From NCBI GenBank assembly GCA_002346535.1, contig DDZZ01000060.1:1-64000 (forward strand): a stretch of 64,000 nt of DNA. The letters are read 5' to 3'. The notes beneath the pieces are model-generated. The model did no database searches. It worked only from the letters and a program-made list of their open reading frames with translations, and was not told where the DNA came from. The DNA is from Opitutales bacterium UBA2995. GTDB taxonomy: Bacteria; Verrucomicrobiota; Verrucomicrobiia; Opitutales; UBA2995. The position numbers and the translations under genes were made by a program. Shown in pieces: positions 36,487-46,189 of this stretch (position 1 is the first letter of the stretch; every line of letters starts with the position of its first letter).

Positions 36487-37994
36487 AGTTGTACGCCCAG
36501 GCGTTTCAGCATTTGGTCCTTAATGTATAGAGAGAGGGGCTGTTTCGGGTTTTCTTCTACACGACCTTTCAAATAATTCAACTCTTCAGGGTCATGCAGA
36601 CCGATCAAATGCGAAACAGCCCGCCGTTGAATCAGCCAATCGGAATCGTCCAAGGAAAGGTGCAAAATTTCACGTACGTCTGAATAAGCCCGGCGAACCA
36701 GTTCATCTAGAGCCAGCATCCGCAGCCTGGACTGTTCATCGATCAGGAAGTCCAGTAACAAAGGCTGTGCACCGTCATCCGAAAAGTAGCGGGTCAGAGC
36801 CAGGGCTGTTTCGCGGACTTTTTCATCCCTAGCATAAGATAGCCCTTCTATTAGTTGAGGGGGAACTTTGTCTCTTTGCGCACGCAAGAAATTCATGACA
36901 TGCATGCGAACGCGATCGGATTTGTCGTTAGCCAAAGTCTCAATTTGACGCTGATCGCGTTTCAAATCCGCATAGGAAAGGAATATACGCAGTGCTTCCA
37001 ACCGATACGCGGGGTTATCAGATTCCATCAACCGCTCAACAAGTGGCTGTGCTGATTCACCAAGAATGGAAAGGGACTGAATAAAAGTAATGCCTTGTTC
37101 TTCATTAAATTTTCGGACCAATACCTGGTCCGTCAGTCTTCGAGCTACCCGAAGTGTTGGAGCAATTCGGAAAAGGGACAAAGAAGCCTCATTGACCACT
37201 TCCGGATCGGAATCCTCTTGCAGCCGTTCCAGCCATTCGATTGCCTCGGAGGTAAGCTGGTTACCAAGCATGTTTGTAAAAAGCAGGCGAATGCTCTGCA
37301 GGGAATCCTCAGAAAACCGGTCCGCTTGCTTCATGATGGTAGTAAATCTGGTGATACGAATCGCAAGCCTCAGAGCTTCGAGGCGAACCATGTCATCTTC
37401 ATCCTCGAGAAGGGAAATCAAGATGGGTTCAGGTAGTTGAACTCTCAGAAAGAAATAATAGCTGAGCATGTTTCTACGAACCACTACGTCGTCATCCAAA
37501 AATGCATTAATAACCCGTTGGCGCACCTGCAATGGCAGGGAGGGCCGTATCGGTATGAGTTGGCTACCGCGACTATAGGTGTTCCAAATATTGACCAACA
37601 TAGCCAAGCTCGAGGAAACCATCCGACGAATTTCGGCATCTTCATCATTCAGGAGCAATAAGATTTTCTCCACGGCGTGTGGCGGCATGGCGGCCTGGAT
37701 CTCGATGAGTGAAACCAGGGCGGCACGGCGAACCCGAACATGGTTGTCGGACAAGCCCCGAATTACTCCATTCAGTGCGAGCGAATCCTTATATTTCCCC
37801 AGAAGCATGATGGATCCCACCCGAGTATCGACATTTCCAGATCCAAGGTCCTGAAGGGCCTTGGTAATTGTTTCCTCGTGGGTGAGCTGAGCCCCGTTTT
37901 CCTCAGAAGCCTCCGTCTGGAAGAATACTGTCCCGCCGCTTGTCCACAAGGAAAGCAAGACGACAAAAAAGTAGACTGTAGTTTTGGTTCTCAT
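36483..37994 (-). CDS. Exported HEAT-repeat protein in MoxR/VWA operon
   Basis: About 503 residues from ATG 37994, where the ATG overlaps the upstream VWA stop as ATGA. A signal peptide or anchor (residues 5-22) precedes at least eight HEAT-like repeats, seen as paired helices such as NHVRVRRAALVSLIEIQAAM, DAEIRRMVSSSLAMLV, DDMVRLEALRLAIRI, SDRVRMHVMNFLRAQ and DWLIQRRAVSHLIGLHDPEE. HEAT arrays bind other proteins, so it likely acts as a periplasmic scaffold for the VWA partners. No catalytic motif is visible. Confidence 0.85.
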   Translation of the reverse strand: MRTKTTVYFFVVLLSLWTSGGTVFFQTEASEENGAQLTHEETITKALQDLGSGNVDTRVGSIMLLGKYKDSLALNGVIRGLSDNHVRVRRAALVSLIEIQAAMPPHAVEKILLLLNDEDAEIRRMVSSSLAMLVNIWNTYSRGSQLIPIRPSLPLQVRQRVINAFLDDDVVVRRNMLSYYFFLRVQLPEPILISLLEDEDDMVRLEALRLAIRITRFTTIMKQADRFSEDSLQSIRLLFTNMLGNQLTSEAIEWLERLQEDSDPEVVNEASLSLFRIAPTLRVARRLTDQVLVRKFNEEQGITFIQSLSILGESAQPLVERLMESDNPAYRLEALRIFLSYADLKRDQRQIETLANDKSDRVRMHVMNFLRAQRDKVPPQLIEGLSYARDEKVRETALALTRYFSDDGAQPLLLDFLIDEQSRLRMLALDELVRRAYSDVREILHLSLDDSDWLIQRRAVSHLIGLHDPEELNYLKGRVEENPKQPLSLYIKDQMLKRLGVQL

Positions 37995-40165
37995 TTTAGG
38001 CCCAAAATTCTTCTTCGATACCATTCCGTCAGAAAAAACAGCGCGAGAGCCAGGAAATATGGCCATCTGTGGGCCCAATATACACGATTTTTTACAACAG
38101 GAATATGATCGGCAATTGAAAGGTCTTCTATGGACTCCCGCTCCCGATAGCCGTAGTAGTTTCCACCAGTGATTCTTGCTACATCCCGAAGCAAAGATTC
38201 TCTGAATGAAATGTCGGAGAGCTCGGGGCCTGTAGGCGAAACAGCAAAAAAGGCGTCTTGTTCAAGCAGTTCACCATCGCCATATTCCACAGAGTAGCGG
38301 ACATGAAACTCACCAGATTCAGCGGGTGAGAAATCGCCCTCGTATTTTCCGGGCAATGTCAGTGAAGGATTTAATAGAACTGTGGCGCCTTCCCCGTCTG
38401 GCTTTTCGATATAGGCGGTCACTCGCGCCTCAGATTCCGGACCAAAATCCTGTGCTCGCACTTTCAAGTCGAGGTCAATCTGGCTTTCCAAGGATTGAAC
38501 GGTCCCCTGCAAGGGCATGTCCAGGCGCTCCTTACCGCCACTGGCCAACCAGAAAAGCAATTGGCGCCAAAAGAGGCTGTGTTGTTCCCGGCCCTTGTCC
38601 GATTCCATCCGCCAGCGCCATGTATTTTCCGTTCCCAGGTAAGCGGTGCTCCCGGCGCCAAACGCCTGAACAACAAGAATAGGATTATTCCTGCGGCGAG
38701 TGGCCGCGGAGGTTCGCCCTCCCCTGCTAACATTGGTGCCCAGATAAACCGGCGTATTTTCCGGCAGGAATGGACCCGGAGATTGAAATAACGAGCCCCC
38801 CTGATTTCCGGTGAATACGGGATCTATCTGCAACTCTAGATAACGTTTGTCCTTATATAAAATCGTTTCTGCCTGCTTAACCGGCAGCATCGCCGTTAAA
38901 TCTTTGGGAGAATCATTCATTGGGCCCAACGCCAACATTCCGGCTCCACGTCTAGTAACTACATTGCGCAATGCTTGCAGGATCTCCCCACTCAATAACT
39001 CAGTAAGGCGGGTGTCCAAAATCAAAGCATCGTATTCAAAATAAAAGGACGCGTCTTTTGGCAACTCACTGGCGGGGACGGACGATTCTTCCTTGGCCCG
39101 ATTCTGCAAATAAGAATCAGGGCCGGTTCGAATAAAGCTGTCCAATAAAAACCGGGAATCATCCTTCAAGGCCTGTTTTAGAAACCGGAATTCCCAATGC
39201 AACTGGGAGCCTAAATAAAGCACCCGGTATTCGTCGGGTTTTTTGATTTCCATGGTTGCAAAGTCTACGTCCGATGCGGGATTCGTATCCTCGACAAGTG
39301 GCTCAACACGCAGGCGGTATGTCCGGCCTCCGGCGTACTCAGCCTTGTCTTCAAATTCCACCGATCTCGTTTCCCGTGGATCCAGTGTTACCTCGCTTTC
39401 ATCCACCCATTCACCGCCCCGAAACAATTGAACCTTTACAGACTTTCGCTGGTTGAAGGCGTTGGTTACAGAACCCGAGACGGTTACGATATCACCCACT
39501 TCTGCTTCAAGTTGGGAGTCGGTAAACCGGACACTCACATCTCCGGGAGGAGCATTCTCACCAACGCCGATCACCGAAATGGGAATTGACGCATCGCGAA
39601 ACTGACGGGCCGCTTCAATCATGAGGGCACCTGAATTTTCATGCCCATCCGATATCAAAAGCACACCACCTAGAGGCCGGCCTTTGTTTTGGCTTTGCTT
39701 CAGGACCTGCAGTAAACTCTTGCCGGGAGCCGTTTGGCCACCGGGGCGGTAAGTACCGCCCAACCGCCAAGGCATCAATGATTCCTGAAACAAATATGGA
39801 TTAGAAGGCACGCTTTTTAAAGGCCCGGAAAACAAATTGTCTTCATTGGCAAAATCGATCATCGAGTTAACAACCTCGGCCCGGGTTTTGCCATTGGCCG
39901 TATCTGGAGTTTCCATACTTCCGGATGCATCAGCCAAGACAACCAATTCAAAAGCTTCAGGATCTGGCTGTTCGTTTACGAAATAGGGGTTCGCCAATGC
40001 CAGGAACAAAGCCAACAATGCCACTCCTCTAAGCAACCCCAAAACAAATCGAAACCGAGTGGGAATCCAAGCCTGCAAACGAAGATTGCTCCATGCAAGC
40101 GCAGTTCCAGCCAGCAGTACGGCGATGACCACGATCCAGGCGGGGTATGGAAAGTCAAAATACAC
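37991..40165 (-). CDS. VWA-domain membrane protein of MoxR operon
   Basis: A 724-residue membrane protein. Two N-terminal helices (about 9-25 and 40-60) are followed by a von Willebrand A domain whose metal site reads D79-A-S81-G-S83 in VVLADASGSME, with GVLLISDGHENSG further on. A periplasmic beta-rich region and a glutamine-amidotransferase-like portion (FYFEYDALILDTRL, GAGMLALGPM) come next, then a C-terminal helix near WPYFLALALFFLTEW. It lies between the DUF4175-like gene (5-base gap) and the HEAT gene (4-base overlap). Confidence 0.85.
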   Translation of the reverse strand: MYFDFPYPAWIVVIAVLLAGTALAWSNLRLQAWIPTRFRFVLGLLRGVALLALFLALANPYFVNEQPDPEAFELVVLADASGSMETPDTANGKTRAEVVNSMIDFANEDNLFSGPLKSVPSNPYLFQESLMPWRLGGTYRPGGQTAPGKSLLQVLKQSQNKGRPLGGVLLISDGHENSGALMIEAARQFRDASIPISVIGVGENAPPGDVSVRFTDSQLEAEVGDIVTVSGSVTNAFNQRKSVKVQLFRGGEWVDESEVTLDPRETRSVEFEDKAEYAGGRTYRLRVEPLVEDTNPASDVDFATMEIKKPDEYRVLYLGSQLHWEFRFLKQALKDDSRFLLDSFIRTGPDSYLQNRAKEESSVPASELPKDASFYFEYDALILDTRLTELLSGEILQALRNVVTRRGAGMLALGPMNDSPKDLTAMLPVKQAETILYKDKRYLELQIDPVFTGNQGGSLFQSPGPFLPENTPVYLGTNVSRGGRTSAATRRRNNPILVVQAFGAGSTAYLGTENTWRWRMESDKGREQHSLFWRQLLFWLASGGKERLDMPLQGTVQSLESQIDLDLKVRAQDFGPESEARVTAYIEKPDGEGATVLLNPSLTLPGKYEGDFSPAESGEFHVRYSVEYGDGELLEQDAFFAVSPTGPELSDISFRESLLRDVARITGGNYYGYRERESIEDLSIADHIPVVKNRVYWAHRWPYFLALALFFLTEWYRRRILGLK

Positions 40166-40170
40166 AGCGA

Positions 40171-43100
40171 TCAGGAACTTCCGGATCCTTCCTCCGATAA
40201 TTGTTCGAAATACTTTTCAACCTGAGAACGGTATTGTTCGGGAGGATCACTAGATTGCCTGAGCATATCCAGTTGGAGCTCTCGGATTGAAGCTCTAAGT
40301 CGATCCAACAATACCTGCCCGGCCTTACCAATTACCTGGTCGGTCGCCCGTACATTGCCCGACCAATTATTACTTTCTTCCTCCAGGCTAAGTTCCCCTG
40401 CAAATTCTCGCAATTCGGGAGCCTCCAACCGACTGGCAAGATCGGAGAGCATCCCACTCATTTCACCTTGCATGGCCTGCAATCTTTGCTGACCCTCCGG
40501 GGTTTCACCTTCTGCCTGAAACTCCTGTAAGGTTTCCCTTGCTTCTTGAAGTTCGGCGAGCGCACGACGAACCGCAGCATCCGCGAGCTGGGGCATTTCG
40601 GAGGCAGATTCTTCAATTCCTTCTGCAAGTGCATCGAGGTTTTCGGCAAGCTCGTCCTGAATAGGCACAGCGCGACCAAACCTCTGGTAATGTAAAGCGT
40701 TTTCAGCCCGTGACATTTGCCCTTCGATATTTTCTTCTTCGGCCTGCTCTTGAATTCTATCCAAGCCGGAAGCAGCTTCGGGAAACTGTTCGCGCAATTG
40801 GTTGGCGGTCTGGCCGATTTGGTCCTGCCACTCTTCAAATGTCTCGGATATTGCTTGCTGCTGCTCTTTGAGTTCAGCCTGTTCCTCCTGGTTGAGCTCA
40901 CCGGAGTCAGCCTGGCGGCTCTGCTGAGCGGCTTGTCTTTGTTGTTTGGCGAGTTGCTGACCCTGACCTGCAAGACCATCCATCATTTGGGATGCTACCT
41001 GATTGATGCCCTGCTCCAACAAAGTAGCTGCGTTCATTAGGGATTGCTGTGCCCGTTGCCCACTGCCTTGCGCCATAGCCGGATTTCCATCCTCAAGCTG
41101 GCCGGAACCTGATGCCATTTCTTCGGCTGCCTGGTCAACCGCGGGAGCAGCAGGAGTTCCTGGCATAAGCCGCTCCAATTGATCACGCATCTCGACGGCA
41201 TCGCGGGAAAGCTGGGATTGTTGTTCAGCCAATTTTGCCAAATCTTCCTCATATGCTTCTCTGCGCTCAGCCCGATCGATTGCCTGGTTCATTTCATTCT
41301 GCCGATCAATCAAACTATTTAGGTCGTCCAGAGCTTCTGGCAGTTCGGCAAAACTAGGGGGTTCCTGTTCGCCCTGGTTTTGCTCGCCATCTTCAGGCGG
41401 TTGCTCCCCTTGCGACTGCCCTTCAGATTGAGACTGGCTTTGATTTTCCGAATTGGTCTGGTTCCGGCTCAATTCCGCTTCAAAGGATACCAACTCTGCA
41501 AGCGCTTGTTCTTCCGGAGCAATAGCCAGATCAGTGGCATTACTATTGATCATGGTTTCGGCCTTCTCCATCGCCTCCCTGGCGCGGATTAAAAATTCCA
41601 TAAGGTGCTCCTGTCCCTGCTGGGTCAAAATGGGGGCCGCCTGGACCATAACGGCTTCAATCACATCGCGCAATGAGGCCAAGTCCGTTCCAATCTCTTG
41701 GTTGGCAAATCGATTTTCGTCGGGCGGAAGACCCAGGGCCGCATAGGTATCGCGAATAATGCGCTTCAATTCGATGACCAGGGCCCGAACATCCACTTCC
41801 TGGGCTTCTAGTTCGCCGTCCATGCCTTCCAGTTCGACGGGTTCTTTATCTAAACGAACCTCAATAAAAAACACTTCCGACCGGACCAGATTGGGTTCCG
41901 GTTTTTTATTGTCCATGGCTGTGGCGGAGTAGGAGATCACATCCCCATCGAGCACCTCCAGTTCAAATAGGTCCAAGGTTTCAAAGAGATTTATTTCGAT
42001 GGACCCGGGCTCGCGATTTGGATCCGCCTCGTGCATGGCAATAGAAGTCTGGCGAGTGCCGGAAATAGAAAGGTTCAGTATCACGGCATCCAGTCCAAAG
42101 TCATCGGCAACAAAGAGCTCAAGAGGGACTACATCTTCCGGCTTCACAGTAATGTCTTCCCCGGGCTTGATCCATTCAACAACCGGATTCTCATCGGGAA
42201 AAACTGTAATTTCAATGGTTTCTGTTTGGGCCCGGTGACCCGTATCATTGTAAATGACAAATCGTAGCAAGATATTTTCATCGGGCCGGATGTCGAAACC
42301 AAATGTGCCAGTATCCCCTTTTTGAAGCTCGAGGGAATCGCCGCCGAATTCGACCTCAAGTTTATCGATACTTTCACCAGTAAGGTCAAAGGAGAGGAGC
42401 GTCCCTTCCAGGAATTCCAAATCCTTAAGTTTGTCATGAAACTCCGGCTGAAATCCGCTATAAGCCGGTGGGTCCACATAAAGTTGAAACAAATCAATAA
42501 CCGGAGGATCGTATGCGATCGCTGAATACCAAGGAGAACTAAGGGATTGGGTTTCGACCCTGAACTGAAAATCATCAGCCACATCGTAAAATACGAATCC
42601 AGACCGGCTATCACCGGTGGCATTCATGGGAAATTCAACTTCCTCACCATCCTGAAAAAAATGGATGGTGCATTGTTGATCCCAACGTCGCGGAGTCACA
42701 AAAACCTCCAAGTCCTCATTGCGGGCAATCTCCATAGGTTTAGGTGCAACATAAAATCCAGTTGATTCGCCACGGAGCCAATCGACCAGTTGATACCGAA
42801 ACTTTTTGGACGCATCAAAGAAATGAGCAACGACAAGTAGCACCAGAGCAACCAACCATATGCCGGACAAAGGGAAAAACCGCAGATGCGACGGAATGAG
42901 CATTTTCTCCAATTCATATCCGCGCGTTTTTTCTTCAACTGAGTATACCAGCAATTTTTCAATTGGCCCACGCTTGGATGGAGGAATGCGAACGACATCG
43001 ACGACCGCATTGAGACTGTCCATTAATTCTGGATGGAGCTGTTCAACCTTGTTCGAGAGTTGGGAAAGTTTTGGCTGATTGCGTAGGATCCTAATTAGAC

Positions 43101-43308
43101 CATGAATACAGACAACAGCCGTACTGATTATAATGATCAAGTTAAGGGCAAATGCCGTGCTTTCTTTGAAAGTCAACAAACGTTCCAGAATCTCCAGACC
43201 GCTAAATGCCAAGCCCAAGCCAATCAGACAAAGAGCGATCCAAAACGCAATTCGAAGAAGTAATAGGCGATAAGCAATTGGTTTTAACTGGGTGATTATA
43301 CTAGGCAC
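40171..43308 (-). CDS. DUF4175-like giant coiled-coil membrane protein
   Basis: A 1045-residue protein. About three membrane segments lie in the first 170 residues (around 15-37, 52-72 and 145-165), followed by beta-rich extracytoplasmic modules (FYVAPKPMEIARNEDLEVFV). The last 400 or so residues are extremely rich in Q, E and A and should form long coiled coils. Repeated SQSQSEGQSQGEQ-type stretches make low-complexity linkers. This layout fits the DUF4175 family of MoxR/VWA clusters. It probably links the membrane VWA proteins to the envelope, a role inferred only from its shape and position. Confidence 0.75.
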   Translation of the reverse strand: MPSIITQLKPIAYRLLLLRIAFWIALCLIGLGLAFSGLEILERLLTFKESTAFALNLIIIISTAVVCIHGLIRILRNQPKLSQLSNKVEQLHPELMDSLNAVVDVVRIPPSKRGPIEKLLVYSVEEKTRGYELEKMLIPSHLRFFPLSGIWLVALVLLVVAHFFDASKKFRYQLVDWLRGESTGFYVAPKPMEIARNEDLEVFVTPRRWDQQCTIHFFQDGEEVEFPMNATGDSRSGFVFYDVADDFQFRVETQSLSSPWYSAIAYDPPVIDLFQLYVDPPAYSGFQPEFHDKLKDLEFLEGTLLSFDLTGESIDKLEVEFGGDSLELQKGDTGTFGFDIRPDENILLRFVIYNDTGHRAQTETIEITVFPDENPVVEWIKPGEDITVKPEDVVPLELFVADDFGLDAVILNLSISGTRQTSIAMHEADPNREPGSIEINLFETLDLFELEVLDGDVISYSATAMDNKKPEPNLVRSEVFFIEVRLDKEPVELEGMDGELEAQEVDVRALVIELKRIIRDTYAALGLPPDENRFANQEIGTDLASLRDVIEAVMVQAAPILTQQGQEHLMEFLIRAREAMEKAETMINSNATDLAIAPEEQALAELVSFEAELSRNQTNSENQSQSQSEGQSQGEQPPEDGEQNQGEQEPPSFAELPEALDDLNSLIDRQNEMNQAIDRAERREAYEEDLAKLAEQQSQLSRDAVEMRDQLERLMPGTPAAPAVDQAAEEMASGSGQLEDGNPAMAQGSGQRAQQSLMNAATLLEQGINQVASQMMDGLAGQGQQLAKQQRQAAQQSRQADSGELNQEEQAELKEQQQAISETFEEWQDQIGQTANQLREQFPEAASGLDRIQEQAEEENIEGQMSRAENALHYQRFGRAVPIQDELAENLDALAEGIEESASEMPQLADAAVRRALAELQEARETLQEFQAEGETPEGQQRLQAMQGEMSGMLSDLASRLEAPELREFAGELSLEEESNNWSGNVRATDQVIGKAGQVLLDRLRASIRELQLDMLRQSSDPPEQYRSQVEKYFEQLSEEGSGSS

Positions 43309-45277
43309 GCTGAACGGGATCCCTTCTTTTTAAAACAGAGGACTGCGCGGCGTCTTTGATTCCGGTAAGTAAAGATTCCAGGAAAAAGCAAAGAAGGGCA
43401 ATCATTAGCAACCAAGGCCATAGATCCGTCCTGGACCCTTCTAGCCTAGGGTCAATCCTAACGCTTCCAGTGGTTTGGGTATATAGTGGTTTCTGAGAAA
43501 GCAAGGCTGGTAGATATTGTTCCGTATCGATCTGGATCATCACCGACTCGCTGGGATTTACATTCACCTCCCAATACTGCCCTTCACGATGCAAGGCAGC
43601 CGGCTGAGTTAGAGGATCGGCCACCAGTACAACCTCTTCCATAAACATTTTTTTCCTAAGCCGATTGGTATCGAATCCTTCCTGAACGAGTTCGCGAACC
43701 AATGGCAGAAATGAATTTCGCAAGGGCATATCGGTCCATGAGGGATCGAACGCAAATGTAGATGCGATCAAGCCCCCTTGTCCTACCGCCAATCTAAGGA
43801 GAGCGGGATCGCCATTTTCAAAGGCTAAAATGACTAAATCCTCCTGGGAAGCTTGCAGTCTGACATAGCGGTACACATTGACCAAAAAAAGATCCTTGGC
43901 GGCCACATCGTCAAAAGTCTGTGCCAAATGACTGGAAGGGTGAACTGACCCCAGGTGATAGGGGGTTTGGCGCTCGTTGGTGTTTCCAGCTAGTCCCAAG
44001 AAACGGGAGCTCATCATGCCGTTGCGTTCCAATGCTCGGAATTGTTTAGGAAATCCATCGCCGGGCAGCAAAATGGCCGTTTGCCCCTCCGCGATGTAGT
44101 TTTTCAAAACTTCCCATTGATGATCACGCAAATATGCCGATGCCGCAGGAATTACGACCACGTCGGCATCTTGAATTACAGATTCTTCAAAAAACCCGCG
44201 ATCCAAGGCGGTAACCTCAAAGCGTACCCAATCGGTGTCCGATTCAACTTCGAGGGCCGTTTGAAAATAATAAAATGCATTCACCGCCCGGGGCTCATCG
44301 AGGTTGGGGAGAAAGGCATAGACCCGAATCAAAGGAGGAGGCGCCAACCAAAAATGCCACCTGTTATCGCGAATGTACCGATCCGAAGGCAGGTTTGCTG
44401 TCAAGGAAATGGGTTCGGTCACCGCCTGAACAAAGGTGGCGTTACCGGTTTGGCCCGGTGAAAGGGTTACCATTTTTTCTTCGCTGATAGTACCGCCCTC
44501 AATTATTACTGGGACGGTGACGCTCTCAGTTCCATTGTTGCGTACCGCAACAAATATCCGGGCCTGCTCCTTGCCAATGGGTATCGTATTCACATTGACA
44601 ATACCAACATTCTGTCCGCCTCCGATTTCCGCAGGCATAAAAACAAATTTTACGTCTTCCGGAATGCCGGGCAAATCGCGTTGCCAATCGGTCTCCTGAA
44701 AGTCGGAAATCAGCACGAGCCGTTTTTCCGCATCGGGATTGAAAAAGCGCACAGCGGATTGCAATCCAGTTGCGGGATCCCCAGCCGCGAAGGTCGGCTC
44801 TAGGCCTTTCAGTAAGTTTTCAACTTGTTCCTCATCAACAGAAGGTGGCACCTGACTCAATACACGATCAGCAAATACCACTAATCCTATTTCATCCGAT
44901 TCTGTATCCGCCAAATCCTTACGTAAGGCATCTAAGGAATCCCTCCAAATATTTCCACGCGACATGCTAGAGGATGCATCGAGCAAGTAAACGGTTTGTT
45001 TTAGGCTGGATCTTTCGGGCGCCTGGACCAGAGGTTCGATCCAAACGGGTTTTGCAAAGGCCAACACGATGGAAGCAAAAAGAAACAGCCTGAGAAGGAG
45101 CAGCAACAAGTCCCGCAACTTACGTTTTTCACGGCGCGGCAATTGGGACTGGTCAATAAAGCGGATAGAAGGGAATCTCAAATTGACGGCCAACTCGCGA
45201 TTAATCAGGTGCAGTATCACAGGCACTGCCAGCCCGACGAGAGCGAGGAGAAAAAGACTGTTTCCAAAACTCAGCAT
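43301..45277 (-). CDS. BatA-type VWA membrane protein
   Basis: A 658-residue protein of the aerotolerance BatA/VWA family. It begins FGNSLFLLALVGLAVPVILHL, the PF07584-like N-terminal membrane helix, with a second helix at about 57-75. The VWA metal site is D100-A-S102-S-S104 in VYLLDASSSMS. A central module has the folds of a Rossmann-like domain (ILLPGDGFPKQF), and the C-terminus ends in a helix near LWPWLLMIALLCFFLESLL. It follows the DUF58 gene with no gap and overlaps the DUF4175-like gene by eight bases. Confidence 0.85.
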   Translation of the reverse strand: MLSFGNSLFLLALVGLAVPVILHLINRELAVNLRFPSIRFIDQSQLPRREKRKLRDLLLLLLRLFLFASIVLAFAKPVWIEPLVQAPERSSLKQTVYLLDASSSMSRGNIWRDSLDALRKDLADTESDEIGLVVFADRVLSQVPPSVDEEQVENLLKGLEPTFAAGDPATGLQSAVRFFNPDAEKRLVLISDFQETDWQRDLPGIPEDVKFVFMPAEIGGGQNVGIVNVNTIPIGKEQARIFVAVRNNGTESVTVPVIIEGGTISEEKMVTLSPGQTGNATFVQAVTEPISLTANLPSDRYIRDNRWHFWLAPPPLIRVYAFLPNLDEPRAVNAFYYFQTALEVESDTDWVRFEVTALDRGFFEESVIQDADVVVIPAASAYLRDHQWEVLKNYIAEGQTAILLPGDGFPKQFRALERNGMMSSRFLGLAGNTNERQTPYHLGSVHPSSHLAQTFDDVAAKDLFLVNVYRYVRLQASQEDLVILAFENGDPALLRLAVGQGGLIASTFAFDPSWTDMPLRNSFLPLVRELVQEGFDTNRLRKKMFMEEVVLVADPLTQPAALHREGQYWEVNVNPSESVMIQIDTEQYLPALLSQKPLYTQTTGSVRIDPRLEGSRTDLWPWLLMIALLCFFLESLLTGIKDAAQSSVLKRRDPVQRA

Positions 45278-46180
45278 CTAATTGATGGCCTCACGTTTGT
45301 GAAGGTACTGGCCTAGAGCATGGCCGAGATGATGGGTGGTGAGCAATGGTGTATATTCTACCTGCGCATGACTAAAGCCAGTTTTCAAATCGTTTAAAAA
45401 CTGATTCATGGATTTTTCATAACTTTCCCTCACGGTATCGGCAAACGTAGTAACTTCCCGTCCAGACTCTGAATCGATGTAACGAACTGGATATCCGTGA
45501 GGCAGGTCCTTTTCGTCGGGATCCAAAATCTGCAATGCCAGGCAATCGCAGTGCTGAAACCGCAGATTCTCTAACTGGCGGGGTAAAATATTTTCCGCTT
45601 CAAGCATATCGGACAAATAGACAACTAATCCTCGGCTCCGCATGCGGTGAGTGATGGACTCCAGAAGCTTTTCGTGATTGGCCTGCCCTTCGGGCTTTAA
45701 ACGGGTCAGAACCTGCAGAAAGCGCAGTAGCTGGCTATTGCGATGTCCTGGTTCAAGAGCCTCCACAATGGAATCTTGATAAGCAAACAGTGCAATATTA
45801 TCGCCCTGTCTTGTTGCCAGGTAGGCGAGGCAAGCTGCAACCATGCATGCGTAGCGCAACTTGGTTACGGCAGCACGTTCTCCACGATACTCATGGGAGG
45901 CGCTGGCATCGACCACGAAATAGCAGTTCATGGAAGTTTCTTCCTGAAAGACTTTCGTCACCAGTTCGTTTCGCTTGGCATAAACCTTCCAATCCAAGGA
46001 TTTCAAGTCTTCCCCGGGAACGTAATTGCGGTACTGCAAAAATTCCGTGCCGAAACCATGGTAAACCGATCGATGCATACCCGACAAAAATCCCTCGACC
46101 GCCGCCTTGGCCATGAGGGCGTAATTTTCGATCCGCGTCAGATTGGCCGGATCCAAAAGGTCTTTATAAGCTACGGCCAT
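45278..46180 (-). CDS. DUF58 protein (MoxR-associated VWA-like)
   Basis: A 300-residue cytoplasmic DUF58 protein. The family hallmark SLDWKVYAKRNELVTKVFQE is followed by a MIDAS-like D91-A-S93-A-S95 in VVDASASHEY. RSVYHGFGTEFLQYRNYVPGEDLK is also typical. DUF58 proteins act as partners of MoxR ATPases. It begins nine bases after moxR and abuts the BatA-type gene. Confidence 0.93.
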   Translation of the reverse strand: MAVAYKDLLDPANLTRIENYALMAKAAVEGFLSGMHRSVYHGFGTEFLQYRNYVPGEDLKSLDWKVYAKRNELVTKVFQEETSMNCYFVVDASASHEYRGERAAVTKLRYACMVAACLAYLATRQGDNIALFAYQDSIVEALEPGHRNSQLLRFLQVLTRLKPEGQANHEKLLESITHRMRSRGLVVYLSDMLEAENILPRQLENLRFQHCDCLALQILDPDEKDLPHGYPVRYIDSESGREVTTFADTVRESYEKSMNQFLNDLKTGFSHAQVEYTPLLTTHHLGHALGQYLHKREAIN

Positions 46181-46189
46181 GCAGGGGCG